Below, one piece after another: positions 1 through 8,106 of a stretch of DNA of 55,865 nt. Source of the DNA: Rhodanobacter sp. (lineage in GTDB: Bacteria > Pseudomonadota > Gammaproteobacteria > Xanthomonadales > Rhodanobacteraceae); NCBI GenBank assembly GCA_004322005.1, contig SCRF01000122.1:1-55865 (forward strand), read 5' to 3'. The notes under the pieces are model-generated. The model was not told where the DNA came from, searched no databases, and saw only the letters and a list, made by a program, of their open reading frames with translations. Position numbers and translations under genes: made by a program. How positions within the stretch are numbered: the stretch's first letter is position 1; every line of letters begins with the position of its first letter.

Positions 1-1142
1 GGGCGATTCTTCTGGCCATCGATATCCATGTTGACGAGGACACTTTCGTTGATAGCGTCGTAGTCCCACTCGTCGTACGGGGTCAGCTGGTATGCCCACA
101 CCATGTGACCCGTCGACGCGTTGCGCGCGATGATCGACAGCGACCACTTGTTGTCCTGGGTACCGTCGTTGCACTTCTCCCATGTGTTGTACTTGCAGCG
201 ATACGAGGGGCTCCATGTGCCAGGGTTGCTGGTACCGTAATAGACGAGGTTCAGCTTCGGGTCATAGCTCAGCCAGCCCCAGACCGTCGCACCGCCGCGC
301 AGATACTCACCCTTCGGATACTCATTGACGCCACGATAGGTCTTCAGGGTGCCGTGTTTTGGAACTGCCTTGTTGGTGTCCGCGGTCATGCCGACGTCCT
401 TGGCGGTGCCGTTGTTCCAGAAGCTCCAGACCTTCTTCCCGGTAGCGATCGAGTAAGCAGCGATGCTGCCACGCGCCGCAAGCTCAGCACCGCCGTAGCC
501 AATGATCACGTTGTTGCCGGCAATCACGCCCGCGCCAGTCATGGTCTGGCCTTTCTCCGTCTGCGCGATCTTCTCGCTCCAGTCCACCTTGCCCGTCAAG
601 GCATCCAGCGCGATCAGGTAACCGTCCAGGGTATGGAAGATCACCTTGCCGTCGGCGTAGTTGAGGCCGCGGTTGACGGTGTCGCAGCACGCGATAGCGA
701 CGGCGCTGTTGTCACGGCCATCTTTCTTGACGTAATTCCACACAGTCACCGGGCTGTCCGGATTGGACAGATCCAGCCCCTGCACGACATTCGGCCAGCC
801 GCTGACCAAAAACATCATGGGCTTGCCGCCAACTTCCACGACGATCGGCTGGCCTTCCTGGCCACGCAATGAACTGAGCGACTGACTCCAACTGAATTGC
901 ATATTGCCCGCGTTGCTGGTGTTGATTTGCTTCAGCGGGCTGAAACGCGTCAGGTCGTCGTTGCGACCCGGCGCGGGCCACATGTTCGGGTTTGCTGCGC
1001 TCTTGGCGAGCGCTGCGGACGCGCTCGTTTCGCTTGTCTGGGCCACCGCCGCTGCACCGACGACCCACCCCAGGCTGGCCAGCATGGTGACGCAAAACCT
1101 AAACCACCGTAAACGGCTACTGTTTTGAGAACTCATGGTCAT
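1..1142 (-). CDS. PQQ-dependent alcohol dehydrogenase, XoxF/ExaF-like, 3' end outside window
   Basis: Periplasmic quinoprotein that would oxidise a primary alcohol and pass electrons to a cytochrome c. About 380 N-terminal residues are visible and the C-terminus lies beyond position 1. The start has a signal peptide (SRLRWFRFCVTMLASLGWVV...) and the mature part shows the family's adjacent-cysteine pair (IACCDTVNRG), GGATVWGW, YYGTSNPGTW and DEWDYDAINE motifs. In the last motif the catalytic Asp is followed two residues later by a second Asp, which is the residue that marks lanthanide-binding XoxF/ExaF enzymes; calcium MxaF enzymes have Ala there. An insertion with two Cys (YRCKYNTWEKC) follows the NPGTW motif. 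Start: ATG at 1142 lies 6 nt after an AGGAG in AGAGGAGAGG (1146-1155); the ATG at 1136 is the alternative. Family certain; metal preference and substrate inferred. Confidence 0.9.
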   Translation of the reverse strand, partial: MTMSSQNSSRLRWFRFCVTMLASLGWVVGAAAVAQTSETSASAALAKSAANPNMWPAPGRNDDLTRFSPLKQINTSNAGNMQFSWSQSLSSLRGQEGQPIVVEVGGKPMMFLVSGWPNVVQGLDLSNPDSPVTVWNYVKKDGRDNSAVAIACCDTVNRGLNYADGKVIFHTLDGYLIALDALTGKVDWSEKIAQTEKGQTMTGAGVIAGNNVIIGYGGAELAARGSIAAYSIATGKKVWSFWNNGTAKDVGMTADTNKAVPKHGTLKTYRGVNEYPKGEYLRGGATVWGWLSYDPKLNLVYYGTSNPGTWSPSYRCKYNTWEKCNDGTQDNKWSLSIIARNASTGHMVWAYQLTPYDEWDYDAINESVLVNMDIDGQKNR

Positions 1143-1343
1143 TATCCTCTCCTCTGCATGTCACTGAATAATCATTCTGGACATTCATCCAGGGATAGCC
1201 ACATATCGGCTTTTGGTTCCTGTAGCGCCCCGACTGCACGGCTACCCACGCTGGTATGCGAGGGAGGCTTCGTCAACGCGGTCAGGCTCTGGTCTCGCGT
1301 AGACGGATCCATGGCGGTCCACGCAAGTTTTCTACTGTGTCAA

Positions 1344-1433
1344 CTACACTGATCGAGCGGCGACCGCGGGCAGGCTGAGACCGAGACCGAGGATGATGGA
1401 CCACTTGCGGGAACGTGCAGGTTCGTTTTGCAT
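1344..1433 (-). CDS. possible 29-residue signal-peptide-like ORF
   Basis: Short frame preceded by AGGGGAGA eight or nine bases before its ATG. The peptide has a charged start (MQNEPARSRK), a hydrophobic stretch (WSIILGLGLSLPAVAA) and ends three residues after an AxA-like site. It resembles a bare secretion signal and may be the remnant of a lost secreted protein upstream of the alcohol dehydrogenase. No family recognised. The rest of 1143-1855 shows no convincing gene. Confidence 0.2.
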   Translation of the reverse strand: MQNEPARSRKWSIILGLGLSLPAVAARSV

Positions 1434-1855
1434 GGTGTCTCCCCTAGTGCTGTGGAACGTACCGAATGAGCGGCCGCCGGATGCACCCGGAGCCGTTGTG
1501 GGTGACGGTCATCAAGCAGCCCGCGTGCCAGTCGGCAGCATTCCATGAAAATGCCGTCAAATCAGATAATTGGAACATTCCTTCGATCGCGATCGACGGC
1601 CGGCTGCGCAACCGGTGTACTCATTGCGAAACAGTTGGTGGTGCACTTTTGGCTCACCGGCACGTATCGCCCCGGGCAGCGCCGGGTCGCCGGGTCGCGC
1701 AGCGACTGCGCGACGATGCGGGACCGACTCTTGCCCTCGCGCAGCACGGCTTCGGTCGCCCGGCGCAACTGCGGTCGACCCGACGCGAACGGATTGAAGC
1801 GGAATTCATGGGCGCACGCCTCATGCGTTGCCTTTGCGATGCATGGCAGCATGGG

Positions 1856-2064
1856 GACCGACCCGAATGGTACTTAAGCGCGAAATCATGTTTTTCGTCA
1901 TCCCCGCGAAAGCGGGAGGCGCTTTACAACGGCGAAGCCGGTCATCCAGCGCCTTCAAGCGTTTGAAGGCCACGGAAGCGGCGCGAGTCAAGGCGAGTCA
2001 AGGCACTGGATCCCCGCTTTCGCGGGGATGACGGCACTTAATAAAGTGCCATTCGGGGCCGACC
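1856..2064. repeat. MITE/REP-type inverted-repeat element
   Basis: A 209-bp unit bounded by imperfect inverted ends (CCGAATGGTACTT at 1863-1875 against the complement of AAGTGCCATTCGG at 2045-2057). Nested inside are strong arms with the core CGTCATCCCCGCGAAAGCGGG at 1896-1916 and its reverse complement at 2011-2033. It carries no gene and sits between the nitric-oxide operon and the alcohol dehydrogenase. The same kind of core occurs at 32792-32871, so this is a dispersed family in the genome. Confidence 0.75.
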
Positions 2065-2120
2065 CGTACGTTCACCACGCAGGGCAAGCCGCTGCGCCAG
2101 CCTTCAGCATGTCCCGATAA

Positions 2121-2615
2121 TCAGCCCTCTCCCGCATTATCTGCCGGCGCTCGGGTATCGATCGGCTTTGCCACATGGCTGCCCACGTCCGGGCGGAACG
2201 CAATCGCCAGGCGATTCCAGCCGTTGATGGCAATGATGGCCAGGGTCAGTTCCACGATCCCCTTCTCATCGAAATGCGCCTGCAGGTCGGCGTACAGCGG
2301 ATCGGACAGTTCGTTCATGGACACCTGCGTCACGGCTTCGGTCCATGCCAGCGCCGCACGCTCGCGCGGCGAATAAAAAGCTGTTTCGCGCCACGCCGAC
2401 AGCAGGTACAGGCGCTGTTCCGTCTCGCCGGCGGCGCGGGCATCCTTGCTGTGCATGTCCAGACAGTAGGCACAGCCATTGATCTGCGAAGCGCGCATCT
2501 TCACCAGTTCGAGCAGTCCATGGTCCAGCCCCGAGCGGCGCACCCCGGCTTCCAGATCGAGCATGGCCTTGAAGGCATCGGGGGCGGCCTTGCGGTAATC
2601 GATACGGGTATTCAT
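2121..2615 (-). CDS. carboxymuconolactone decarboxylase/AhpD-family protein (second copy)
   Basis: 164-residue all-helical AhpD-like protein, probably a cytoplasmic peroxidase or thiol-disulfide protein. The core motif ELVKMRASQINGCAYCLDMH holds the CxxC pair and the following His that form the AhpD active site. The start at 2615 (MNTRIDY) has GGAG nine bases upstream; an in-frame ATG five codons earlier lacks a Shine-Dalgarno sequence. It is the last gene of the leftward NsrR-linked operon, 68 bp after the other CxxC protein. In this family the pair can be re-reduced by lipoyl groups, which is notable with lipA two genes upstream. Substrate unknown. Confidence 0.9.
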   Translation of the reverse strand: MNTRIDYRKAAPDAFKAMLDLEAGVRRSGLDHGLLELVKMRASQINGCAYCLDMHSKDARAAGETEQRLYLLSAWRETAFYSPRERAALAWTEAVTQVSMNELSDPLYADLQAHFDEKGIVELTLAIIAINGWNRLAIAFRPDVGSHVAKPIDTRAPADNAGEG

Positions 2616-2683
2616 TTCGGAAGGCTCCATCGCGAACAGGCGCACCGCGGGATTGACGGCGCGCAGCGCCTGGCCCACCCCGA

Positions 2684-3028
2684 TCAAGGTGCCGCCGCGT
2701 GTACCTGGTGCATGGTGTCGAGCGCCAGCGTGGCATGCGCATAGGCGCCACCCGCGCGCATCTCGGTGGCAACCCAGATCGCCTCCATGATCTCCTGCTC
2801 GCTGGCGCCGTGCTTGAGCGCGGCCTCGGTGTGGCCGCGGATGCAATAGGGGCATTGCGTGACGTGGGCCACCGCCACGGCGATCAACTGCTTGGTCTTG
2901 CCCGGCAGCGCGCCGTCGGCAAAGACCTGGGCGCTGAAGGCCTTGAAAGCATCCAGCGTGGCCGGCGCCAGTTCGCGGCGCTTGCGTGCGAGCTCCGGGG
3001 TGAACGGGGGATAGACCGGGTGTTCCAT
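2684..3028 (-). CDS. carboxymuconolactone decarboxylase/AhpD-family protein (first copy)
   Basis: 114-residue single-domain member of the CMD/AhpD family. KQLIAVAVAHVTQCPYCIRG followed by HT gives the CxxC plus His active site. Start at 3028 (MEHPVYPP) is fixed by AAGGAG six bases upstream; the longer frame upstream overlaps lipA and is not used. It is 34 bp downstream of lipA. Likely trimeric or hexameric peroxidase or redox protein acting in the cytoplasm. It differs clearly from its neighbour in length and sequence, so the pair is not a recent duplication. Confidence 0.9.
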   Translation of the reverse strand: MEHPVYPPFTPELARKRRELAPATLDAFKAFSAQVFADGALPGKTKQLIAVAVAHVTQCPYCIRGHTEAALKHGASEQEIMEAIWVATEMRAGGAYAHATLALDTMHQVHAAAP

Positions 3029-3062
3029 GACATTCTCCTTGGTGCGGAAATCAACGTTCGGT

Positions 3063-4091
3063 TCAAAGCCCCACATTGTTGCGTTCCAGCACGCGTTCGG
3101 CACGATAGCTCGAACGCACCAGCGGCCCGGCGACCGCTTCGACAAAGCCTTTCGCCAGCGCCAGGTCGCGATAGTGGTGGAATTGCTCGGGCGTCACGAA
3201 GCGTGCCACTGGCAAATGATTCGGCGACGGGCGCAGGTACTGCCCTAGCGTGACGATGTCGACCTGCGCCGCGCGCAGATCGTCAAGGGTCTGCCCGATT
3301 TCGGCTTCGGTCTCGCCCAGGCCCAGCATCAGGCTGGACTTGGTCAGCGTATCGGGTGCGTGCTGCTTGGCGAACCCGAGCACGCGCAAGGTCTGCGCAT
3401 AACCGGCGCGTGGATCGCGCACCTGCCGGGTCAGGCGCTCGACGGTTTCCAGATTCTGCGCATAGGTGACCAGCCCGGCGTCCAGCACCTTCGCCACGGC
3501 GGCGAGGTTGCCGGCGAAATCGGGTGTCAGCGCCTCCACCGCGACCGCCGGCGTGCGCGCATGGATGGCGCGGATGCAGGCCGCGTAATGCGCCGCGCCG
3601 CCATCGGCCAGATCATCGCGATCGACCGACGTCAGCACCACGTACTTCAGCCCCATCAGCGCCACGGCCTCGGCCACGTGCGGCGGCTCCAGCGGGTCCA
3701 GCCAGCCATGCGGATTGCCGGTACTCACCGAGCAGAACCGGCAGGCACGGGTGCAGACCTCGCCCATCAGCATCAGGGTCGCGGTGCCGCGGCCCCAGCA
3801 TTCGGCGATGTTGGGACACCTGGATTCCGCACAGACCGTGTGCAGACCGTGACCGCGGACGATCTCGTGCACGGCTTCATAGCGCTCGCCGGCCGGCAGG
3901 CGCACGCGCAGCCACGGCGGCTTGCGATCGACATCGGGGGTTACGCTGTCGGCATGCGGGCGCAGTCCCCCCTTGACCGCACGGACACCTTCCGGGGTGA
4001 CGTATTTGCTGCCGTCGCGTGGCGTGCTGGAACGAACAGGTGGAACCATGGGCGATGACCTTGCGGGCGGGTAATTGAGAGGTTGGATCAT
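3063..4091 (-). CDS. lipA: lipoyl synthase
   Basis: Radical-SAM enzyme that inserts two sulfurs into protein-bound octanoyl groups to make lipoyl cofactors. It shows the auxiliary-cluster motif [12 protein letters not shown], the radical-SAM motif [13 protein letters not shown] and the C-terminal RSSYRAE, all hallmarks of LipA; 342 residues is normal. The ATG at 4091 overlaps the stop of the upstream zinc-ribbon gene (ATGA), so the genes are translationally coupled. It is separated from any lipB and sits in an NsrR-type operon with a ferredoxin and an Fe-S assembly factor, suggesting a dedicated nitric-oxide-stress copy. Whether a second lipA exists elsewhere cannot be seen here. Confidence 0.96.
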   Translation of the reverse strand: MIQPLNYPPARSSPMVPPVRSSTPRDGSKYVTPEGVRAVKGGLRPHADSVTPDVDRKPPWLRVRLPAGERYEAVHEIVRGHGLHTVCAESRCPNIAECWGRGTATLMLMGEVCTRACRFCSVSTGNPHGWLDPLEPPHVAEAVALMGLKYVVLTSVDRDDLADGGAAHYAACIRAIHARTPAVAVEALTPDFAGNLAAVAKVLDAGLVTYAQNLETVERLTRQVRDPRAGYAQTLRVLGFAKQHAPDTLTKSSLMLGLGETEAEIGQTLDDLRAAQVDIVTLGQYLRPSPNHLPVARFVTPEQFHHYRDLALAKGFVEAVAGPLVRSSYRAERVLERNNVGL

Positions 4092-4411
4092 TGCTGCGCG
4101 AGCTCGCGGATCCGGCGCTCGATCGCCATCGCATGGCACTGCTCGATCTCCACATTGGCGAAGCGCGGCGCAGCGGCGTCCGGTTGCACCTCGCGCAGGA
4201 CGTAGAGCGTGCCGCAATACGGGCAGCGCATGCGGCCGGTCTGGTGGATCGGCAGGTAAATACGCGGATGGCCGTTCCAGAGGCTGCTGTCGTGTGGCGG
4301 GCAGGTCAGCGGCAGCTCGTCCCAGCCTACTTCGCGCACGGTCTCGGACGCGCTCACGCGCAACCCGGTGACCGGGTCGGATGGGGCCTGCCGTTGCTGA
4401 TCGCTATCCAT
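4088..4411 (-). CDS. zinc-ribbon protein (zf-CHCC type)
   Basis: 107-residue protein whose centre, [20 protein letters not shown], is the C/H-x-H-x-CxxC pattern of the zf-CHCC domain also found in the NDUFS6-type subunit of complex I. Residues before and after are variable; the C-terminal part looks helical. It starts one base after fdxA and its stop overlaps the lipA start. Role unknown; a metal- or Fe-S-handling partner for lipA or the ferredoxin fits its position. Distinct from ordinary single-domain zf-CHCC proteins in its extra C-terminal 40 residues. Confidence 0.8.
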   Translation of the reverse strand: MDSDQQRQAPSDPVTGLRVSASETVREVGWDELPLTCPPHDSSLWNGHPRIYLPIHQTGRMRCPYCGTLYVLREVQPDAAAPRFANVEIEQCHAMAIERRIRELAQQ

Positions 4412-4412
4412 G

Positions 4413-4736
4413 TCAACGCTCCAGATACGGCAGTTTGTCGGCTACGCCGTTCCACTGCTCGGCATCCGGCAGGGCGTCGATCCTGCTGTCGATCACCGGC
4501 CACTTCGGCGCCAGTTCGGCATTGATTTGCAGGAAATGCTCCTGCCCTCCGGGCACATCGTCCTCGGCGAAAATGGCATAGGCCGGGCATTCGTCGACGC
4601 AGAGCGTGCAGTCGATGCATTCAACCGGGTCGATCACCAGGAAGTTGGGGCCTTCGTGAAAGCAGTCGACCGGGCAAACCTCGACGCAGTCGGTGTATTT
4701 GCACTTGATGCAGTTGTCGGTGACGACGTGAGTCAT
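4413..4736 (-). CDS. fdxA: 7Fe ferredoxin, FdxA type
   Basis: 107-residue soluble electron carrier. The N-terminal half carries [20 protein letters not shown] and then [12 protein letters not shown], the cysteine pattern of ferredoxins with one 3Fe-4S and one 4Fe-4S cluster; the C-terminal extension with Pro/Trp (LAPKWPVID) is typical of FdxA. Its start overlaps the stop of the DUF1971 gene by ATGA. In this operon it is the obvious candidate to deliver electrons to the radical-SAM enzyme LipA or to cluster repair. Confidence 0.93.
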   Translation of the reverse strand: MTHVVTDNCIKCKYTDCVEVCPVDCFHEGPNFLVIDPVECIDCTLCVDECPAYAIFAEDDVPGGQEHFLQINAELAPKWPVIDSRIDALPDAEQWNGVADKLPYLER

Positions 4737-5029
4737 GCGAGACGATAAAATTCAACGTAGAAGCGCCCGGGCTCCACGAAACGGACGTGGTGGGGCGCCT
4801 GCGGTTCGATCACGATCGTGTCGTCCCTTTCGGCAAAGACCTCGCCCGCCAGGGGAGCCTCCAGTTCGAAGTGGATGCGGCCCTCGAGCACATGGATCAG
4901 GCCCCAGGTTCCGGGCTTGGTCGTGTGAGCTCGCTGCAGCTTCAGCGGCAGGTTGTCCGCGGTGAAATCGACGGAACGGCCATAGGCTTCGAGGCCCAGG
5001 GGCAAGCTGTGCGGAATATCGGACATCAT
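4733..5029 (-). CDS. DUF1971 cupin-like protein
   Basis: 98-residue beta-rich protein of the DUF1971 family, whose members often lie near nitrite, tellurite or nitric-oxide genes. Visible motifs are [20 protein letters not shown] and [19 protein letters not shown], the two halves of a small cupin barrel with His residues that could bind a metal. Start chosen at 5029, five bases after GGGAG; the next codon is also ATG. It overlaps fdxA by four bases. Function of the family is unknown. Confidence 0.82.
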   Translation of the reverse strand: MMSDIPHSLPLGLEAYGRSVDFTADNLPLKLQRAHTTKPGTWGLIHVLEGRIHFELEAPLAGEVFAERDDTIVIEPQAPHHVRFVEPGRFYVEFYRLA

Positions 5030-5058
5030 GGGGTCTCCCGATGGTGGTTCATTCGCGT

Positions 5059-5295
5059 TCACCAGGGCACCCGCGACGCCAGCCGATGCAGCAGCGCGTT
5101 GAACCGGTGCTCGCCTTGCGGGTCGGCGTGTCGCAAGGCGACGCATGCGCGCCCGGCCAGGCGGCAAGCCGCCTCGACCTGCCCGGCCACGGCAAGCGCT
5201 TCCAGACTGGCCAGCAGGATGCCGGTGAGGCTTTCAGGCGATGGCTTCAAGGTGTGAGAAGGCATCCCGCGTTCCGTCGACGTTTGGTCGATCAT
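5059..5295 (-). CDS. small alpha-helical protein of unknown function
   Basis: 78 residues with no family I recognise. The middle (ESLTGILLASLEALAVAGQV...) is predicted helical and Ala/Leu rich, with two Cys further on (ACRLAGRACVALR). The ATG at 5295 overlaps the stop of the DUF59 gene (ATGA) and the gene is followed 29 bp later by the DUF1971 gene, so it is clearly co-translated with real neighbours. It may be a helical-bundle partner of one of them. Small proteins of this kind are easily missed in annotation. Confidence 0.65.
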   Translation of the reverse strand: MIDQTSTERGMPSHTLKPSPESLTGILLASLEALAVAGQVEAACRLAGRACVALRHADPQGEHRFNALLHRLASRVPW

Positions 5296-5627
5296 TGGAT
5301 GCCCTCCTCCTCGATGCCGAGGTACCGCCTGGCCTCGGGGGTCATCATTTGCGGCGACCATTCCGGGTCATAGGTCATGACCACCTCGACGCCCGCGATG
5401 CCGGGCAGCTGCGCGACGCTCTCGCGAGCGCCCTCCTGCAGGTAACTCGTCGCCGGGCAGCCGCGGGTGGTGGTGGTCATGAGCACGTGCGCCATGCCGG
5501 CGTCATCGATGCAGATTTCATAGATGAGCCCGAGGTCGACGATGTTGTAGCCGAGCTCGGGATCGATCACGGTGCGAAGCGCCTCCCTGGCACGTTCGAC
5601 CGGGGACTCTCGTTCGCCGCTGTTCAT
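5292..5627 (-). CDS. metal-sulfur cluster assembly factor, DUF59/MIP18 family
   Basis: 111-residue SufT/PaaD-type protein that helps build or hand over Fe-S clusters. It has the family signature VIDPELGYNIVDLGLIYEI and the reactive-cysteine loop TTTTRGCPATSYL, then the EVVMTYDPEWSPQMMT strand and helix. The ATG at 5627 overlaps the stop of the preceding DUF2249 gene. Next to lipA and fdxA it suggests that maturation or repair of Fe-S enzymes is the operon's theme. Confidence 0.93.
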   Translation of the reverse strand: MNSGERESPVERAREALRTVIDPELGYNIVDLGLIYEICIDDAGMAHVLMTTTTRGCPATSYLQEGARESVAQLPGIAGVEVVMTYDPEWSPQMMTPEARRYLGIEEEGIQ

Positions 5628-6154
5628 GCGCCGCTCCCCGGCTCACTGCCGATGCGCACCGCAAGACGATAGGTCGTGCCGTCGGGGTCGAAGCCGCCGC
5701 GCCAGCGATGACCGCGCTTGGCCAGTTCCGGGAGCAGGAACATCGGTTCGCGACAAAGCAGCGCCGACAGCACCTCGCCTTCCTTGAGGGATTCCAGCGC
5801 CGCCAGCGTGCGCACCATCGGCTCGGGCGGATCGAGATCGCGGTTGTCGAGGGAGATCGTGGGCGGCGGCCAGACGTCATCGTCATCGGGCGTGCCGGCA
5901 GCCGCACCGGCGGAAGCCGGAATCTGCCCGGCGGGGGTGAACAGCACCTCCCAGTCGTCATGGCCGAGCTCCCGCACTTCGTGCGTGTAGCCCCTGGAAC
6001 CCAGCACATGCAACAGCGGCGTCGGCTTGAAGGTGGCGAACAGTCGCAAGCCCTGATCCGGCCGCAATCCCGCCACCGTGGCCATGATCTGCTCGAACGG
6101 CTCGCCGCCTTCGCGCAGGATGGGACGCACATCGAGATCCACAAACGTCGTCAT
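5624..6154 (-). CDS. DUF2249 protein with two tandem domains
   Basis: 176 residues. The first half (FVDLDVRPILREGGEPFEQI...LRLFATFKPTPLLHVLGSRG) is a clear DUF2249 domain with the conserved D-x-R start and KP-P-L motif; the second half (TISLDNRDLDPPEPMVRTLA) looks like a related, diverged domain. A Pro/Asp-rich linker joins them. DUF2249 proteins commonly accompany NsrR, hemerythrin and nitric-oxide genes, but their chemistry is unknown. Start at 6154 is 17 bp after the membrane-protein gene. Confidence 0.85.
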   Translation of the reverse strand: MTTFVDLDVRPILREGGEPFEQIMATVAGLRPDQGLRLFATFKPTPLLHVLGSRGYTHEVRELGHDDWEVLFTPAGQIPASAGAAAGTPDDDDVWPPPTISLDNRDLDPPEPMVRTLAALESLKEGEVLSALLCREPMFLLPELAKRGHRWRGGFDPDGTTYRLAVRIGSEPGSGA

Positions 6155-6171
6155 CAGCAGTCTCCTGTCGA

Positions 6172-7527
6172 TCAGTGCGATCGCGTCAAGGAAAGAATCA
6201 GCGGCGGTCGCATGCTCCCGGCCGGGAAGCGCGCCGATGCGGGGACATCGTCCAGACGGCGCGCGCGCACCAGCTGCACGACGATGCCCGTGGTGCCGAC
6301 CAGCAGCATCGCTGCCGCGACCCGGAATGCCCATGCACTGTCCAGGAACAGCGCCGCTGTCGCCGCCCAGGCGGCGATGAAATACAGTCCGAACCACTTG
6401 CGCGCATGTTGCTCGGCTACCAGATCCTGCACTCTGGGGGTGGATGCCTTGCCCAGCACCGGGCCGTAGCATTCGAGCCAGGTCAGGAACGGGACGATCT
6501 TGTAGAGCTTGGCCAGCCCCAGCCCCGACAGCCAGCCGAAGGCAATCAGGAACACCACCGCACCTGCATGGCGTGCCAGTGCGCCCATGCTCCCAAGCAC
6601 CACGATCAGCAGCGCGGCGAGCACCAGCGATCCCACCGCCGCCGCGGCCATCCGACTGTTGAGTTCGATCACCCGCCGTTTGCGCGCCCGGTACAAATGC
6701 GCAATGTCACGCGCGTACAGGATCACGGTCAGCAAGCCGAGTACCCCGGCGGCGATGAAAACCGGTGCGCTACCCTGCTTCAGAACAATCGCGGTCGTGC
6801 CACCGAGCACCGCCACACCCAGTGCCCATGCGCCGAACCGCAGTACCGCGCGGGTGCTCGGACGATCCAGCTCTGGCGCCAGCATGAACATCGCCAGCAA
6901 CCGGTAGCTGACGCCCATGGCGGTCAAGGTAAGCCAGCCGCCCAGCCCGGCGACGATGTGGATCGGCAGACCGTAGGCAAAGATGCGTAGCGCCGCGGGA
7001 GTCGTCGCATCGCCCGCCAGCACCAGTGCGAAGGTGATGCCGATGGCCACGGTGGCCGCCAGGCCAAGCAGGCCCACGGCGACAAATCGCGCCGGCAATC
7101 CCAGCGGGCGCGCGGCCCAGAGCGTGCGGCCGAGGTTCCACAGCACGAGGCTGAAGCCGGCCGCCAGCAAGGTGCTCGCGATGGGGAAGAACGGCAACGC
7201 CGCTGCATTCGTCCCGTTCAAACCGAGGAAACCCGCCAGCAGCGCCGCCAGTCCGCCGAGCAGCAGGACCAGCGCAGGCAAGGGCAGCGTCGCGCTGTGG
7301 AGCGGCCTGGCAATGAGGACCGGCACGAACTGGAACAGTGCGCCACACAGCAGCAGACTCAGCCAGCCCAGAACCACCAGATGCACAAGCAGCAGTGTCG
7401 CCGGCGCCCCGATCGGCGCGTTCGGAAAGCCCCATCCCGCGACCATCAGACTTTCCGCGGCCAACAGCGCGACGAGCGCGGCAGCGAAATACGACATGGT
7501 CCAGCGAGAGAGCGAAACACCAGCCAC
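6172..7527 (-). CDS. polytopic membrane protein, haem-copper-oxidase subunit I/NnrS-like
   Basis: 451-residue inner-membrane protein with about a dozen hydrophobic helices. Conserved-looking His residues fall inside helices (LLVHLVVLGWLSLLLCG and PIHIVAGLGGWLTLTAMGVSYR), a pattern shared with subunit-I-like and NnrS-like proteins that can bind haem, but the full set of six His ligands of a true oxidase or NO reductase is not obvious. GTG at 7527 is preceded by GGAAAG at seven bases; ATG at 7497 is the alternative without a ribosome site. It lies between two DUF2249 genes in the NsrR operon, so a role in NO tolerance is likely. No enzymatic activity can be assigned. Confidence 0.8.
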   Translation of the reverse strand: MAGVSLSRWTMSYFAAALVALLAAESLMVAGWGFPNAPIGAPATLLLVHLVVLGWLSLLLCGALFQFVPVLIARPLHSATLPLPALVLLLGGLAALLAGFLGLNGTNAAALPFFPIASTLLAAGFSLVLWNLGRTLWAARPLGLPARFVAVGLLGLAATVAIGITFALVLAGDATTPAALRIFAYGLPIHIVAGLGGWLTLTAMGVSYRLLAMFMLAPELDRPSTRAVLRFGAWALGVAVLGGTTAIVLKQGSAPVFIAAGVLGLLTVILYARDIAHLYRARKRRVIELNSRMAAAAVGSLVLAALLIVVLGSMGALARHAGAVVFLIAFGWLSGLGLAKLYKIVPFLTWLECYGPVLGKASTPRVQDLVAEQHARKWFGLYFIAAWAATAALFLDSAWAFRVAAAMLLVGTTGIVVQLVRARRLDDVPASARFPAGSMRPPLILSLTRSH

Positions 7528-7598
7528 GAGACGACTTTCCGGGATGCTTGTGCCGGGCCCCTGCGGCCCGGCACCCACTTTTGCTTGACGGTACGACG

Positions 7599-7868
7599 TC
7601 AGGCCACCTGCGCGAGTTTGCGGATCTCCACGCGCCAGACCCCGGGGCCCTTCTCCAGATAGTTCCACGAGAACTGCTGCGGATATTCCGCCTCGAGTTG
7701 GTAGTACAGCGGCTTGGGGTCGTGGTCATTGACCAGCACGAAAGCGGTGCCGGGGAGCAAGGCGTCGACCAGCTGGAAGATCTTGGCGTGACGTTGCGCC
7801 GGCACGAGGGGCCGCACGTCGATCTCGGGAGACGCGGGAGTTACAGCGGAATGGGGCATGACGTTCAT
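7599..7868 (-). CDS. single-domain DUF2249 protein
   Basis: 89-residue first conserved gene of the leftward operon. It shows the DUF2249 pattern: IDVRPLVPAQRHAKIFQLVD, then LLPGTAFVLVNDHDPKPLYY and a C-terminal WRVEIRKL. No Shine-Dalgarno is obvious before the ATG at 7868, but that ATG overlaps the stop of a possible 27-codon frame (7865-7948), so translation may be coupled. About 107 bases of leader would separate it from the predicted transcription start under the NsrR operator. Confidence 0.85.
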   Translation of the reverse strand: MNVMPHSAVTPASPEIDVRPLVPAQRHAKIFQLVDALLPGTAFVLVNDHDPKPLYYQLEAEYPQQFSWNYLEKGPGVWRVEIRKLAQVA

Positions 7869-7948
7869 CCGGATGGGGTGGGAGTGATCGCCGTGGTCGA
7901 CATGCGACCGGGCAGCCTGGCGACGGCCTTGCTCTTGACGGCCTCCAT
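7865..7948 (-). CDS. possible 27-codon leader ORF
   Basis: The frame MEAVKSKAVARLPGRMSTT... ends with TGA overlapping the ATG of the DUF2249 gene (GGATGAAC). It lies wholly within the predicted leader of the NsrR-controlled transcript. It has no clear ribosome site and no recognisable family. Listed because the four-base overlap copies the coupling seen throughout this operon. Confidence 0.2.
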   Translation of the reverse strand: MEAVKSKAVARLPGRMSTTAITPTPSG

Positions 7949-7981
7949 CGTTGCCGGACGGAGGCCCTGCTGCGTGGCGCC

Positions 7982-8028
7982 AGCGTAGATCTCATAAGAT
8001 TCATTGTCAATGCATCTTATGAGATCTA
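7982..8028 (-). promoter_or_regulatory. NsrR operator inside a 43-bp palindrome, with operon promoter
   Basis: Positions 7996-8006 (AAGATTCATTG) and 8008-8018 (CAATGCATCTT) form an 11-1-11 site matching the NsrR consensus half AAGATGCATTT. The symmetry continues outward: 7986-8006 and 8008-8028 are reverse complements with one mismatch in 21. On the minus strand the centre of the palindrome reads TTGACA (8005-8010), a perfect -35 box; 17 bases further is TACGCT (7982-7987), a weak -10. NsrR bound here would occlude the promoter. Confidence 0.88.
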
Positions 8029-8106
8029 CCGGTGTTCCGCATGACAGCTGCCGTGGCCGGCGCGACGTGATGGATTCCGCGCATCGACATCGATCCGGAA
8101 CGGGAG

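Noticed and set aside
1466-1966. 166-codon plus-strand frame in the gene-poor left region
   Set aside because: No family motif, poor start, and it runs into the inverted-repeat element.
8001-8013. FNR/DNR-type site in TTGACAATGAATC
   Set aside because: Lacks the ATCAA half; the NsrR palindrome explains the symmetry better.
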